Shown here: positions 40,162 through 49,155 of the stretch, in pieces | Numbering within the stretch: the first letter of the stretch is position 1 | Layout of the letters: each line of letters opens with the position of its first letter | Assembly: GCA_005878515.1 (NCBI GenBank) | Contig: VBLZ01000097.1 | Location: 1-64,000 of the forward strand | Source of the DNA: Methanobacteriota archaeon | Lineage (GTDB): Archaea > Thermoplasmatota > Thermoplasmata > RBG-16-68-12 | Direction: 5' to 3' | Length of the DNA stretch: 64,000 nt | Translations under genes and position numbers: made by a program | The notes under the pieces: model-generated | The model's database searches: none | Told to the model about the DNA's origin: nothing | Seen by the model: only the letters and a program-made list of their open reading frames with translations

Positions 40162-41012
40162 TGCCGCAGCGGCGCGGGGGGCGCGGCCGCAAGCGGGAGG
40201 CCCGGGCCGCGAGGCCGGAGCGGAACCTCAGCGAGTGGGCGCCGAAGACGAAACTCGGCCGGCTCGTCCTCGCGGGCGAGCTGACGACGCTCGGGGACGC
40301 GATCCGGACGGGCCTGCCGATCCGCGAACCGGAGATCGTGGACATCCTGCTCCCGGAGACCGAGGACGAGGTCCTGGACGTCAACATGGTGCAGCGGATG
40401 ACGGACTCCGGTCGCCGAGTGAACTTCGTGATCACGTGCATCGTCGGAAACAAGGATGGCTTCGCGGGCCTCGGCCGTGCGCGCGGCCGCGAGGTCGGTC
40501 CGTCGATCCGGCGCGCGATCGATAACGCGAAACTCAACATGATTGAGATCAAGCGGGGCTGCGGCTCGTGGGAATGCGGCTGCGGCCGATCCCACACGCT
40601 TCCGTTCAAGGTGACGGGGAGCAGCGGATCCGTCGAAGTGGTCCTCAAGCCGGCGCCTCAGGGGGTCGGCCTCGCGGTGGGCGACATCGCGAAGAGCGTG
40701 CTGCGGCTCGCCGGCATCACGGACGCGTGGGGTTTCACGAAAGGTCACACGAAGACGACTGTCAATTATGCGCTCGCAACGTTCGCCGCGCTCCGGCAGA
40801 CCGGCCAGGTCAAAGTCCGATCCGAGCAGACGCAGCGGCTGAAGATCAAGGCCGGCGCGGAACAGGTCTTCACCCGGAAGGTCGAGGCACCCCCGGTCGT
40901 GGCCGAAGGACCGCCACCGGGCGAACTCCCGGAGGAAATCGAAGTCGAGGGAGCGGCGCTGACGGAAGAGCCGGCGGAAGAAACGAAGGACGAGGAGGCC
41001 CCGGAGGAATGA
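40161..41012 (+). CDS. rps5: 30S ribosomal protein S5 with acidic C-terminal tail
   Basis: S5 is involved in decoding accuracy and mRNA helicase activity at the entry site. The core has GRRVNFVITCIVGNKDGFAG near residues 88-107, VGPSIRRAIDNAKLNMIEIK, GCGSWECGCGRSHTLPFKVT (the archaeal/eukaryal Cys-rich segment) and LRLAGITDAWGFTKGHTKTT. The 283-residue length includes about 50 extra residues at the C-terminus, Pro/Glu-rich (ATEEPAEET-like). Four bases overlap L30. Confidence 0.95.
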   Translation: MPQRRGGRGRKREARAARPERNLSEWAPKTKLGRLVLAGELTTLGDAIRTGLPIREPEIVDILLPETEDEVLDVNMVQRMTDSGRRVNFVITCIVGNKDGFAGLGRARGREVGPSIRRAIDNAKLNMIEIKRGCGSWECGCGRSHTLPFKVTGSSGSVEVVLKPAPQGVGLAVGDIAKSVLRLAGITDAWGFTKGHTKTTVNYALATFAALRQTGQVKVRSEQTQRLKIKAGAEQVFTRKVEAPPVVAEGPPPGELPEEIEVEGAALTEEPAEETKDEEAPEE

Positions 41013-41497
41013 GCTTCGCCGTCCTGAGGATCCGAGGGAAGGGCGATCTCCGTCGCGATGTGAAAGACACGCTCCGGATGCTGCACCTGACCCGCCAGAA
41101 CCATTGCTCGATCGTCCCCGAGGACCCCACGTACCGAGGCATGCTCCAGCTCGTGAAGGACCACGTCACCTGGGGCGAAGTCGATTCGGAGGTCCTCGCG
41201 AAACTCCTCCTGAAGCGAGGCCGCCAGGTCGGTGACAAGCCCATCGACGACGCATTCGTGAAAGGTCATAGCAAGTTCAAGTCGATCTGGGATCTGAGCC
41301 AAGCGATCACGAAAGGCGAGGCGACCCTCGCCGATGTGCGCGAACTCCGGCCCGTCCTCCGATTGCCGCCGCCTCGGAAAGGGTATCGCGGGATCAAGCG
41401 CGGATTCCACGACGGCGGGGACCTCGGATACCGCGGAGGGGCGATTAACTCGCTCCTCGTGCGGATGCTCCTCGAGGAGGGCCAGGATGGTCTCTAG
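41009..41497 (+). CDS. rpl30: 50S ribosomal protein L30
   Basis: This is the long archaeal/eukaryal form of L30 (L7 in eukaryotes). The 162-residue product has FAVLRIRGKGDLRRDVKDTL near residues 3-22, the LHLTRQNHCSIVPEDPTYRG motif and GFHDGGDLGYRGGAINSLLV near residues 132-151. It overlaps S5 by four bases and L15 by eleven, so it is read in close coupling with both. Confidence 0.95.
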   Translation: MSFAVLRIRGKGDLRRDVKDTLRMLHLTRQNHCSIVPEDPTYRGMLQLVKDHVTWGEVDSEVLAKLLLKRGRQVGDKPIDDAFVKGHSKFKSIWDLSQAITKGEATLADVRELRPVLRLPPPRKGYRGIKRGFHDGGDLGYRGGAINSLLVRMLLEEGQDGL

Positions 41498-41924
41498 GAC
41501 GCGAAAGCTACGGGGCAGTCGCACGCACGGTCGCGGCAAGAAACACGGACGGGGTGCCGGAGGCCGCGGCGGCACCGGCAACGCGGGCCTTCACAAACAC
41601 AAATTCAAGTGGATGATCAAGTACGACCCGGAGCATTTCGGACCGCGCGGTTTCTTCCGGCACGCGCAGCCGCATCCGACGAGTGCAATCGACCTCGAAG
41701 ACCTCGCCCGACGGATCGGCGAATTCGAGGCCGCGGGCCACGCGAAGAAGGACGATTCTCGAATCAATGTCGACCTGACGGCGGCGGGAATCGACAAGCT
41801 ATTAGGCTCTGGTCGCGTAACGATGGCAATGCGGATCACCGTCGCGAAGGCCTCTCCGGCGGCCGTCGCGAAGGTCTCCGGCGCTGGCGGCGAGGTCGTC
41901 CTCCCAGGGGACGCCGGGAAGTAG
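41487..41924 (+). CDS. rpl15: 50S ribosomal protein L15
   Basis: L15 (L27Ae type) is an rRNA-binding 50S protein. The 145-residue product shows RKLRGSRTHGRGKKHGRGAG (residues 6-25), GGTGNAGLHKHKFKWMIKYD, PEHFGPRGFFRHAQPHPTSA and the C-terminal strand LGSGRVTMAMRITVAKASPA. ATG at 41487 overlaps the end of L30. SecY starts four bases after its stop. Confidence 0.94.
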   Translation: MVSRTRKLRGSRTHGRGKKHGRGAGGRGGTGNAGLHKHKFKWMIKYDPEHFGPRGFFRHAQPHPTSAIDLEDLARRIGEFEAAGHAKKDDSRINVDLTAAGIDKLLGSGRVTMAMRITVAKASPAAVAKVSGAGGEVVLPGDAGK

Positions 41925-41928
41925 TCCG

Positions 41929-43533
41929 ATGCCCCTCGAAGAGAAGAAGAAGAGCCGACTGTACGCGCTGAAACCGCTCACGGACCGACTGCCCGCGGTC
42001 ACGCGACCCGAGGGCCACGTCCACTTTCGCACGAAGATGTTCTGGGTCCTCGCGATCCTGATCCTGTATTTCGCCATGACGAACATCTTCATCTACGGCC
42101 TGGACCGGGCCAACGTCATCGACTTCTTCTCGAGCCTGCGCGCGATCCTCGCGGGCGCCCAAGGCTCGCTGATGCACCTCGGGATCGGGCCGATCGTCAC
42201 GGCGTCGATCATCATGCAGCTCTTCGCGGGCGCGAAGATCATCAACCTGGACCTCCAGGACGACGAGGACAAGAGCGTGTACCAAGGGACCCAGAAGTTC
42301 CTGGTCATCCTGATGATCTTCGTCGAGGCGATCCCGCAGGTCTTCGGCTTCCTCACCCCGGCCACCGGATTCGTGAGCGAGCTGAACGGCTCGTTCCTGT
42401 TCGGCGTCATCTCGGCCGGTCACGGGACGACCCTCGCTCAGATCCTGATCGTGGTCCAGCTCTTCGCGGGTTCGTATCTCGTCTTCCTCATGGACGAGGT
42501 CGTCTCGAAGTGGGGAATCGGTTCGGGCATCTCGCTGTTCATCGCGGGCGGGGTGGCCCAGCAGATCTTCACGGGGACGTTCAACTGGGAGCCGTCCTCG
42601 GCGACGAGCCAGGTCCCCGCGGGCACGATCCCGAAGACGGTGTACTACCTCCAGCACTATTCGGGCAGCCAACTCGCGAGCGGCGGGATTGAGCAGATCA
42701 TGGTTCAACCGCCGAATCCCCTCATCGCGCTCATCGGCACGGTCGCCATCTTCCTGATCGTCGCGTACGTCGAATCGACGCGGATCGAGCTCCCGCTCGC
42801 CCACGGGATGGCGCGAGGCGCTCGCGGCCGGTACCCGATCCGCCTGATGTACGCGTCGAACATCCCGGTGATCCTGGTCGCCGCGGTCCTGGCAAACGTG
42901 AGCATGTTCTCCCTCCTGTTCTGGCAGCATCCTGAGTGGCCCATCGTCGGGCACGCGTCGTGGATCGGGGCCTACCCGGATGCGCTGGACCATCGGGTGA
43001 CGTCCGGGCAGATCCAACGCACCACGCCGATCGGTGGCCTCGCCTACTACTTCTCGAACGTGAACGGCGTCCAAGATTGGCTCCTACCGCTCTTCAATCC
43101 GAATACGTACGGCGTGTACCTGCGGGGCTTGGCGTACTGGCAGGTCTTCCTCCACATCCTCGTCTTCCTCGCGGTCTTCATCGGCGGCTCTGTCATGTTC
43201 GCGAAGTTCTGGATCATGACGACGAACATGGGCCCTGAGGACGTCGCGAAACAGATCGAGTCGAGCGGAATGCAGATCCCCGGATTCCGACGGGATCCGC
43301 GGATCTTGCGGCGGGTGCTGGATCGGTACATCCCGGTAGTCGCGGTGATTTCTGGGGCCTCGGTGGGCGCCCTCGCGGCGGGCGCCGACATGATCGGGAC
43401 GGTGGGGAACGCCTCGGGGACGGGCGTCTTGCTCTCCGTGGGCATCATGATCCAGATGTACGAGGCGATCGGGCGGGAGCAGATGATGGAGATGCACCCC
43501 GTCTTACGTCAGTTCTTCGGGGCCACCGGATAA
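41929..43533 (+). CDS. secY: Protein translocase subunit SecY
   Basis: SecY is the channel subunit of the Sec translocon for secretion and membrane insertion. The 534-residue protein has about ten transmembrane helices, with KMFWVLAILILYFAMTNIFI near residues 36-55, the GIGPIVTASIIMQLFAGAKI plug-proximal stretch near 85-104, KWGIGSGISLFIAGGVAQQI near 195-214 and the C-terminal PVVAVISGASVGALAAGADM. It follows L15 at the end of the ribosomal operon, as in many Archaea. The adk gene often found next is not present. Confidence 0.95.
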   Translation: MPLEEKKKSRLYALKPLTDRLPAVTRPEGHVHFRTKMFWVLAILILYFAMTNIFIYGLDRANVIDFFSSLRAILAGAQGSLMHLGIGPIVTASIIMQLFAGAKIINLDLQDDEDKSVYQGTQKFLVILMIFVEAIPQVFGFLTPATGFVSELNGSFLFGVISAGHGTTLAQILIVVQLFAGSYLVFLMDEVVSKWGIGSGISLFIAGGVAQQIFTGTFNWEPSSATSQVPAGTIPKTVYYLQHYSGSQLASGGIEQIMVQPPNPLIALIGTVAIFLIVAYVESTRIELPLAHGMARGARGRYPIRLMYASNIPVILVAAVLANVSMFSLLFWQHPEWPIVGHASWIGAYPDALDHRVTSGQIQRTTPIGGLAYYFSNVNGVQDWLLPLFNPNTYGVYLRGLAYWQVFLHILVFLAVFIGGSVMFAKFWIMTTNMGPEDVAKQIESSGMQIPGFRRDPRILRRVLDRYIPVVAVISGASVGALAAGADMIGTVGNASGTGVLLSVGIMIQMYEAIGREQMMEMHPVLRQFFGATG

Positions 43534-43776
43534 CGGTCGAGTGTCCAGGCCGGCAAGGCGCCCGCGCGACGACGGCGGAGACGCACGGTCCGGTCGACCG
43601 CCCAGGCATGGATGGCCCGCGTGTCAGTTGTAAACATACCGCTTATTCCAAAAAACTGGGCTTATCACCCGTCGGACAGGGAGGACGCCCAGTCGTCCGG
43701 GTCAGGAAACTTGCGCGTTCATCGGATGGCCGGGCGGGCCGACTTGGCGGACGAGGGTACCAGGCGAGGTGAGGAC

Positions 43777-44376
43777 ATGGAGGAAGATGGGCACGAGGAT
43801 GACGTCGACCCGGCTGTCAGTGAACTGTGGATGAAGCTGGAGAACATGCGGAGTCGGGGACACGACCGCCGACCAAACGGCTGGAAGCCGCTCCGCGGAG
43901 GGCTCAAGATCGGGGCCGGGATCGTCGCCATCACAATCGCGATGGGACTCGCCGCGGCCGTCGTGTTGTTCTCACATTCCTTCAACTACGCGGCCCCGAG
44001 CGCCAAGCTCACGAGCTCGTGTTCCTCGGTCACCGCGACGACGAGTGGGTCGACGATCGTGTTCGCCTGTTCGACCAATCCGGCGCTAGCCGTCGCGTCG
44101 GCCGCGACGGGTTCCGTTTCGTATTCGTCGTTCAATCCGACTCCTCCGGTCAACATCTTGGATATCTACCTGATTGACACGGCCGTCACGTTGGGCCCGA
44201 CCTGCTCCACGACGAGCACCACCGGGAACGAGCCCGTCGCGCTCAACGCCGGAGGAGGTTCCATTACCATCTCGCAGACGGCCGGCAATCTGCGGCCGAA
44301 CCACAACTACGATTATTGCATGGATTTCGCCGCGCTTCCCCCGAGCTTCACGACGGGCGTGTCGTGGTCCCAGTAG
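43777..44376 (+). CDS. Single-pass surface-anchored protein
   Basis: From ATG at 43777 the product is 199 residues, with GAGGTGAGG just ahead of the start; ATG at 43726 and at 43612 are also in frame and give longer N-termini. An acidic cytoplasmic segment (EEDGHEDDVDPAVSELWMKL) is followed by a basic stretch, a single transmembrane helix (IGAGIVAITIAMGLAAAVVL near residues 48-67) and about 130 residues rich in Ser, Thr and Ala with cysteines, probably outside the cell and beta-rich. I cannot name a family. It is separated from secY by 243 bases that hold no gene and show no clear promoter. Confidence 0.55.
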   Translation: MEEDGHEDDVDPAVSELWMKLENMRSRGHDRRPNGWKPLRGGLKIGAGIVAITIAMGLAAAVVLFSHSFNYAAPSAKLTSSCSSVTATTSGSTIVFACSTNPALAVASAATGSVSYSSFNPTPPVNILDIYLIDTAVTLGPTCSTTSTTGNEPVALNAGGGSITISQTAGNLRPNHNYDYCMDFAALPPSFTTGVSWSQ

Positions 44377-44406
44377 GAGGCCCGGTAGGGCTCGAGGGTC
44401 CGCCCG

Positions 44407-44874
44407 TCACGTTTGCGCGACGCGCACCGTGAGCTGCTCGGACTCGCTGTCGTACCGCACCAGTTCCGCGTACCGGCCCCAGTAGACGAGCGCGTTGAAG
44501 ACGTCTTCCGCCTGGTGGCTCCCGACCCGGTCCGACAGGGCCTGGACCACCTCCTGGCGTCCGAGCGGGGTGCTCGAACTTCGTGCCATCTCCATGACGA
44601 GGCGGAACGCAGGCAGATCATCGATGATTTCCCGGACAATCCGCTTCCGCTCGCGGACACCCGCGGTGAGAAGCTTCCGGCTCAGTTCGGTGATCCGGAT
44701 ATCCCCGTCCTCGACCGTCACGAGCCCGAGGAACTCCGCCGCGACGAGGATCGGCCCGAGGCGGTCAACATCCATCTCGACTTCCCGAGAAATCGTCGCG
44801 GCGTCCGCGACGCCACCGACCTCGTCGACCGCCTCGACGAGGCCGAGGATCTGACCCACGGAGACCTTCGCCAT
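44407..44874 (-). CDS. AAA-associated (COG4754-like) protein, detached from its ABC ATPase
   Basis: The 155-residue product has two winged-helix-like segments: SVGQILGLVEAVDEVGGVAD with EVEMDVDRLGPILVAAEFLG near residues 5-45, and LGRQEVVQALSDRVGSHQAE with DVFNALVYWGRYAELVRYDS near 108-147. This pattern matches the AAA-associated C-terminal domain often fused to nitrate/sulfonate-type ABC ATPases. Here it is a separate gene, 71 bases downstream of the ATPase. It may gate or regulate the transporter. Confidence 0.7.
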   Translation of the reverse strand: MAKVSVGQILGLVEAVDEVGGVADAATISREVEMDVDRLGPILVAAEFLGLVTVEDGDIRITELSRKLLTAGVRERKRIVREIIDDLPAFRLVMEMARSSSTPLGRQEVVQALSDRVGSHQAEDVFNALVYWGRYAELVRYDSESEQLTVRVAQT

Positions 44875-44945
44875 CGAATGGAAGTCCGTCACGGGGGTCG
44901 TCCGTCCATCATCGTCCCCAATATTTGACACTTGACCTGCCGCTC

Positions 44946-45707
44946 TCACACAATGAGCGAGTAGATTTCGTCGACCCACCCGTAGAATTCGGGGTCCTTG
45001 CGGTTTCGGGGTCGGGGCAGGTCGATCTCGAGCTCCGCGACCATGCGCCCGGGTCGGCTCGACAGCACGATCACGCGGTCCGCAAGGTACACCGCCTCCT
45101 CGATCGAGTGGGTGACCATCAGCACGGCTTCGGGCGGGAGGTCGGGATTCGACCACAACTGGAGGATCTCATCGCGCAAGTTCTGCGCGGTCAGCGCGTC
45201 GAGGGACGAGAACGGCTCATCCATGCACAGGAGGAGCGGCTCGATCGTGAGGGCGCGTGCGATGCCGACCCGTTGCTTCATGCCGCCGCTGAGCTCGCGA
45301 GGGTATGCGTTCTCGAATCCTGTCAACCCGACCGCATCGATGAACTTCTTCGCGACGGTCCTGCGTTTCGCGGGATCCTCGTGCAGCGCCTCCAAGCCGA
45401 GCTCGACGTTCTGAGCGACCGTCAGCCACGGGAACAGGGCAAAGGACTGGAAGACCATCGCGACCTGCGGATTGTCCGCGCGGATCGGATGCCCCTCGAA
45501 CAGGACCTGCCCGGAGGTGGGCGTGTCGAGGCCGACAATGATTCGCAGGAGCGTCGACTTCCCGCAGCCCGACGGACCGACCAGGCAGACGAAGTCGCGC
45601 TCCGCAAGTTCGAATCGGATCAGGTCGAGAATCTTGAACTCCTTCCCCTGGTCGAAGTAGGACTTCGAGACGTCCTTCACCTGAAGAAGCGGCTGGGCGT
45701 CGCCCAT
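44946..45707 (-). CDS. ABC transporter ATPase, nitrate/sulfonate/taurine type
   Basis: The 253-residue ATPase energises the adjacent double permease. Walker A is LVGPSGCGKSTLLRIIVGLD (residues 43-62), the Q-loop is VAMVFQSFALFPWLTVAQNV, the signature is ELSGGMKQRVGIARAL near 142-157, Walker B is LLCMDEPFSSLDALT, and the H-loop is MVTHSIEEAV. The FPWLTV segment is typical of the nitrate/sulfonate subfamily. Its start overlaps the permease stop by one base. No substrate-binding protein gene was found nearby. Confidence 0.93.
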   Translation of the reverse strand: MGDAQPLLQVKDVSKSYFDQGKEFKILDLIRFELAERDFVCLVGPSGCGKSTLLRIIVGLDTPTSGQVLFEGHPIRADNPQVAMVFQSFALFPWLTVAQNVELGLEALHEDPAKRRTVAKKFIDAVGLTGFENAYPRELSGGMKQRVGIARALTIEPLLLCMDEPFSSLDALTAQNLRDEILQLWSNPDLPPEAVLMVTHSIEEAVYLADRVIVLSSRPGRMVAELEIDLPRPRNRKDPEFYGWVDEIYSLIV

Positions 45708-47404
45708 CAGACATCCATCCGATACTTCACGGCGGCCCGCTTGTAGATCGGGCGCCAGAGGAGTTTGTTTAGGGTCAGGACGACAACGGTCATCGCGAGG
45801 ACCGTGAGGTAGCCCATGACATAATTCCCCGTCACGACGGTCGCTTGAAACAACGAAGCTCCGAGGCCGGTCACCGAGTACACGGACCGACCGAACTGAA
45901 GATACTCGGCCACGATGAGAGCATTCCATCCGGCGCCCCACGCCGTGATGCTCCCGGTGGCGAGGGAGGGAACGAGCGCGGGCAGAAGAAGTCGACGCCA
46001 ATAGGTTCGACCCCGCAGCCCGAAGGCCCGGGCCGCTTCGTCCAGGTCTCCCGGGATAGACCGCACCCCCGCAATCAGGTTGAACAAGAGATACCACTGC
46101 ATCGCGAAGAGGGACACCAGGTACGCTCCGATCTCTCCCGCGAAGTAGCCGCCCATCGTGACCGCGACGGCGAAACCGATGATCAGGGGCTGAAGAGCCG
46201 TGGCGGGGATCGAGGCCGATATCTCGAACACGGGAGTGACGAAGCGCGCGGCCCATTTACTCCGCCCTAACCACGCGGCGACGGGGATGGTCCAGGCCAG
46301 GGCCGAGAGATAGGCCAAGAGCAGCCTCAAGAACGAGAAGGCGGCCGCGATTGGCAGGCCCCTCGCTTCTGAGGGTAACGGTCGCTGGAAGAAACCGACC
46401 AGCCCGATTAGTCCCGTGGCGACGACGATGACGAAGATGATCAGGAACAGACCGATGTCGGCCCGTCGGACGGCCCGGATGACGCGTTGATGGCTGCTGT
46501 ACACCCGGTCGAGTTTCGCGGAGGATCGCGCGTATCGGTCCACGAGGGGTTGGGTCCGGCGCGCGACCTCCCGGCGGAGCCGGGGGAAGCGAGGCAGCCA
46601 ACGTAGGCGTTCGTACGGGCTGGGAACATGTAGCGACGCACGTTCCCCGGTGGCTGTCGTCTCCATCCGGAAACGCTCGGACCAGACGCTCATCGGGCGC
46701 CAAAGGAAGACGTCCAACAGGAGCACGACGGTTGCGAGCGCGGCGATTCCGATCGCGATTCCACCGATGTCCCCTCGTTGCCCGGCGAGATAGATGAACG
46801 ATCCAAGCCCCGGTCGCACGTAGCTCGTCCCCGGCGACGTGATGATCTCACTCGCGACGAGGAAGAACCATCCGTTCGTCCACGACAAGATCGAGTTGTA
46901 AATGAGCTTCGGGACCATCGCGGGGAACGCGAGTAGACGGAATCGCAGCCAACCATGAAGGCCGAAGCTGCGTGCCGCCTGGTCGAGATCCTGAGGAAGT
47001 GTCGTAATCGATTCGTACACGCCGAACGCCATGTTCCAAGCCATGCTCGTGAAGATGAGGAATACGGCCGCGACTTCAATGCCAAAGGGGTCGCCGAGCG
47101 GCCCGTTGACAAAGAAGAGTAGGACGAATGGGAAGAAGCCCAGGATCGGGATGGACTGGAGGATGTCCATGACCGGGAGCATGACCGTTGCCGCCCGCCG
47201 GTTCGTCGCCGCCGTGTGACCGTACGAGATTGCGAAGAGGAGTGACAGCACGTACGCGGCAACCATGCGCAACACGGAGAAGAACGCGAGAAGGGGGAGC
47301 GTCGCCACGGTCCGTGCGGCGTCGGGGAACAGGACCGCGGCCCCGATTCCGAGTAGGATGAGGACGACCGCGACGATCCGGAGCCGCCCGCGGAGGCCGC
47401 GCAT
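45707..47404 (-). CDS. Duplicated ABC permease (COG4986-like anion transport)
   Basis: The 565-residue protein contains two permease halves. The first spans about residues 1-240 with the EAA-like loop TTLPQDLDQAARSFGLHGWL near 136-155; the second spans about 320-560 with GVRSIPGDLDEAARAFGLRG near 449-468. Each half has about six hydrophobic segments, joined by a cytoplasmic linker. Two permease domains in one chain match the duplicated anion permeases of Archaea. ATG at 47404 is preceded by a TATATA box that would give a nearly leaderless mRNA. The ATPase follows with an overlapping start. Confidence 0.88.
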   Translation of the reverse strand: MRGLRGRLRIVAVVLILLGIGAAVLFPDAARTVATLPLLAFFSVLRMVAAYVLSLLFAISYGHTAATNRRAATVMLPVMDILQSIPILGFFPFVLLFFVNGPLGDPFGIEVAAVFLIFTSMAWNMAFGVYESITTLPQDLDQAARSFGLHGWLRFRLLAFPAMVPKLIYNSILSWTNGWFFLVASEIITSPGTSYVRPGLGSFIYLAGQRGDIGGIAIGIAALATVVLLLDVFLWRPMSVWSERFRMETTATGERASLHVPSPYERLRWLPRFPRLRREVARRTQPLVDRYARSSAKLDRVYSSHQRVIRAVRRADIGLFLIIFVIVVATGLIGLVGFFQRPLPSEARGLPIAAAFSFLRLLLAYLSALAWTIPVAAWLGRSKWAARFVTPVFEISASIPATALQPLIIGFAVAVTMGGYFAGEIGAYLVSLFAMQWYLLFNLIAGVRSIPGDLDEAARAFGLRGRTYWRRLLLPALVPSLATGSITAWGAGWNALIVAEYLQFGRSVYSVTGLGASLFQATVVTGNYVMGYLTVLAMTVVVLTLNKLLWRPIYKRAAVKYRMDV

Positions 47405-47427
47405 CTTCGCCCGCAAAGGACGGGGCC

Positions 47428-47433
47428 TATATA
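47428..47433 (-). promoter_or_regulatory. TATA box upstream of the ABC permease gene
   Basis: TATATA lies 24-29 bp upstream of the permease ATG on the minus strand, between argF and the transporter. It predicts a leaderless or near-leaderless transcript independent of argF. Confidence 0.5.
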
Positions 47434-47450
47434 CGCGTTGGCGAGCGCCC

Positions 47451-48383
47451 TCATACCCCGGCGAGGAACCGGGACAGGATCGCCTTCTGCGCATGCAGAC
47501 GGTTCTCCGCCTGATCGAAGACGATGGACTGGGGCCCGTCGATCACCTCGTCCGTGATCTCGAGTCCTCGATGGGCCGGCAGGCAATGCATCACGACCGC
47601 ATCCTTCTTCGCGTGATCGATGAGTGCGGCGTTGACCTGGTACAGGCGGAACACCTTCTCGCGTTTCTCTTTCTCTTTCTCTTGGCCCATCGAAACCCAG
47701 ACATCCGTGTAGACGACATCGGCACGTTGCACGGCTCCGACCGGATCGTCCACGACCCGAATCGTGGATCCGCTCTCCTTCGCGATGCCGCGTGCGGCGC
47801 CGAGGAGCTCGGCGTCGGGCTCGTAGCCGCTCGGACAAGCCGCCGTCATATCCATCCCGACGATCGCGGCACCGAGGAGCAGTGAATTGCAGACGTTGTT
47901 CCCGTCTCCAACGTAGGCCAGCTTGAGCTGCTTGAAAGCGCCCCCTTTGTGCTCGAGGATTGTGAAGAGGTCCGCGATGACTTGGCACGGATGTTCCTTG
48001 TCGTCGAGGCCGTTGATCACCGGGACGGTTGCATTCCGAGCCACTTCTTGCACGTTCTCTCGCTTGAACGCACGGTACAGGATGCCGTCGACGTAGCGGC
48101 TCAGGACCCTGGCGGTGTCGGAGATCGTCTCGCCTCGGCCGATCTGCAGGTCGTTCGGGCTGAGGAAGAGCGCATGGCCGCCGAGCTGCGTCATCCCGAC
48201 CTCGAAGGAGACCCGCGTCCGCGTCGAGGCCTTCTCGAAGAGCATCGCGAGACTCTTCCCGCGCAGAGGTTCGTACGGCTCCCCGGCCTTCGTGCGGTTC
48301 TTGATGCTCGCCGCGAGCTCGAGGAGGCCGACCAGGTCGTGCTTCACATCGAGCATCGAGACGAGATCGCGCTTCGTGCCCAT
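47451..48383 (-). CDS. argF: Ornithine carbamoyltransferase
   Basis: OTC condenses carbamoyl phosphate and ornithine to citrulline in arginine synthesis. The 310-residue protein has the carbamoyl-phosphate loop FEKASTRTRVSFEVGM near residues 51-66, the NGLDDKEHPCQVIADLFTIL segment near 126-145, the ornithine loop region VWVSMGQEKEKEKREKVF and the HCLPAHRGLEIT motif near 263-274. ATG at 48383 is favoured over the upstream ATG codons at 48398 and 48419, because the upstream residues are atypical. No other arg gene is adjacent. Confidence 0.94.
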   Translation of the reverse strand: MGTKRDLVSMLDVKHDLVGLLELAASIKNRTKAGEPYEPLRGKSLAMLFEKASTRTRVSFEVGMTQLGGHALFLSPNDLQIGRGETISDTARVLSRYVDGILYRAFKRENVQEVARNATVPVINGLDDKEHPCQVIADLFTILEHKGGAFKQLKLAYVGDGNNVCNSLLLGAAIVGMDMTAACPSGYEPDAELLGAARGIAKESGSTIRVVDDPVGAVQRADVVYTDVWVSMGQEKEKEKREKVFRLYQVNAALIDHAKKDAVVMHCLPAHRGLEITDEVIDGPQSIVFDQAENRLHAQKAILSRFLAGV

Positions 48384-48478
48384 GGACCGCCGGCCCATCC
48401 GAGGGTCCGTACAAAACACTTGTGCATCGACCGCGCCGGAGGCGGAGCCATCAAATAAGCTCGGTCGAATGAGGGAGC

Positions 48479-48739
48479 GTGGAGCCGGGACCTTCGAGGG
48501 CCGCCGAGCGGCGGCGGCTTCAGGAAGCGATCGCGGCGCGCACGAGGAGAACGAGCATCCTCGCCGGCGTCCTCGGGTTGGCGTTGCTGTTCGCCGGCGG
48601 CATCGGCGTCATCGTTTCACCGTCGAACTCGCTCGCGTTGATCGTTGTGATGAGCACCGGAATCGTGTTCCTGCTCGTCGCCTTTTTCCTGGCGCGAAAC
48701 ACGATTGTCGGACTGCCTGGAAAGCTCCGAAACAACTGA
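48479..48739 (+). CDS. Small two-helix membrane protein
   Basis: The 86-residue product starts at GTG with a charged helix (SRAAERRRLQEAIAARTRRT) and has two transmembrane segments, ILAGVLGLALLFAGGIGVIV near residues 27-46 and LALIVVMSTGIVFLLVAFFL near residues 52-71, and a short basic tail. No family is recognised. A GAGGGAG purine run precedes the start. It is divergent from argF and convergent with the ArsR-type regulator gene. Confidence 0.5.
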   Translation: MEPGPSRAAERRRLQEAIAARTRRTSILAGVLGLALLFAGGIGVIVSPSNSLALIVVMSTGIVFLLVAFFLARNTIVGLPGKLRNN

Positions 48740-48751
48740 GCCTTCGTCGCA

Positions 48752-49129
48752 TCAGTGTTGTCGTGCCGCGACGCGTTGGAGGACGCTCGCTCGCCGACTC
48801 GAGGACCGGCTCGATGGGTTGGCGAACAGCTCCGAAAAAAGTTCCTGGCCCGTTGCTCCTAGTCGATATGCGGTCACTTGCCGACCGTCTCGCTCGTAGG
48901 CAACATCGACGAGTCCCGCGGCCCTCAATACGCCCATGTGGTAGGCGAGGAGCCCGCTTTCGATCCGGACGGCCTTCGCGATTTCATGGAACGGTAGGCC
49001 GGGGGAATCGTGAATGAGGCGGAACGCCCGCAGCCGGATCGGATTGTCGAGCGCGGTGTAAGCCCGCAGACGGTCGAGAATCCTGGGGTCGATGTCCTCC
49101 GTCTCAGACAGCTTCTTCATGAGGTTCAC
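48752..49129 (-). CDS. ArsR-type winged-helix transcriptional regulator
   Basis: The 125-residue product has a winged-helix core: LDRLRAYTALDNPIRLRAFR near residues 18-37, then PGLPFHEIAKAVRIESGLLA and YHMGVLRAAGLVDVAYERDG, followed by a wing RQVTAYRLGATGQEL. This is the ArsR/HTH_20-type architecture. Ligand residues are not obvious. ATG at 49129 or 49120 could start it. The TATA box upstream overlaps the end of the gene at 49155, so it has its own leaderless transcript. The regulated genes may be the adjacent 49155 gene or the ABC system; this is inference. Confidence 0.8.
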   Translation of the reverse strand: MNLMKKLSETEDIDPRILDRLRAYTALDNPIRLRAFRLIHDSPGLPFHEIAKAVRIESGLLAYHMGVLRAAGLVDVAYERDGRQVTAYRLGATGQELFSELFANPSSRSSSRRASVLQRVAARQH

Positions 49130-49142
49130 GATATTCTACGAG

Positions 49143-49155
49143 GTATAAATATATT
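49143..49155 (-). promoter_or_regulatory. TATA box of the ArsR-type regulator gene
   Basis: The AT-rich stretch (plus strand GTATAAATATATT) is the strongest TATA-like region here, 14-26 bp upstream of the ATG at 49129. It overlaps the last codon of the preceding gene on the same strand. Confidence 0.5.
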
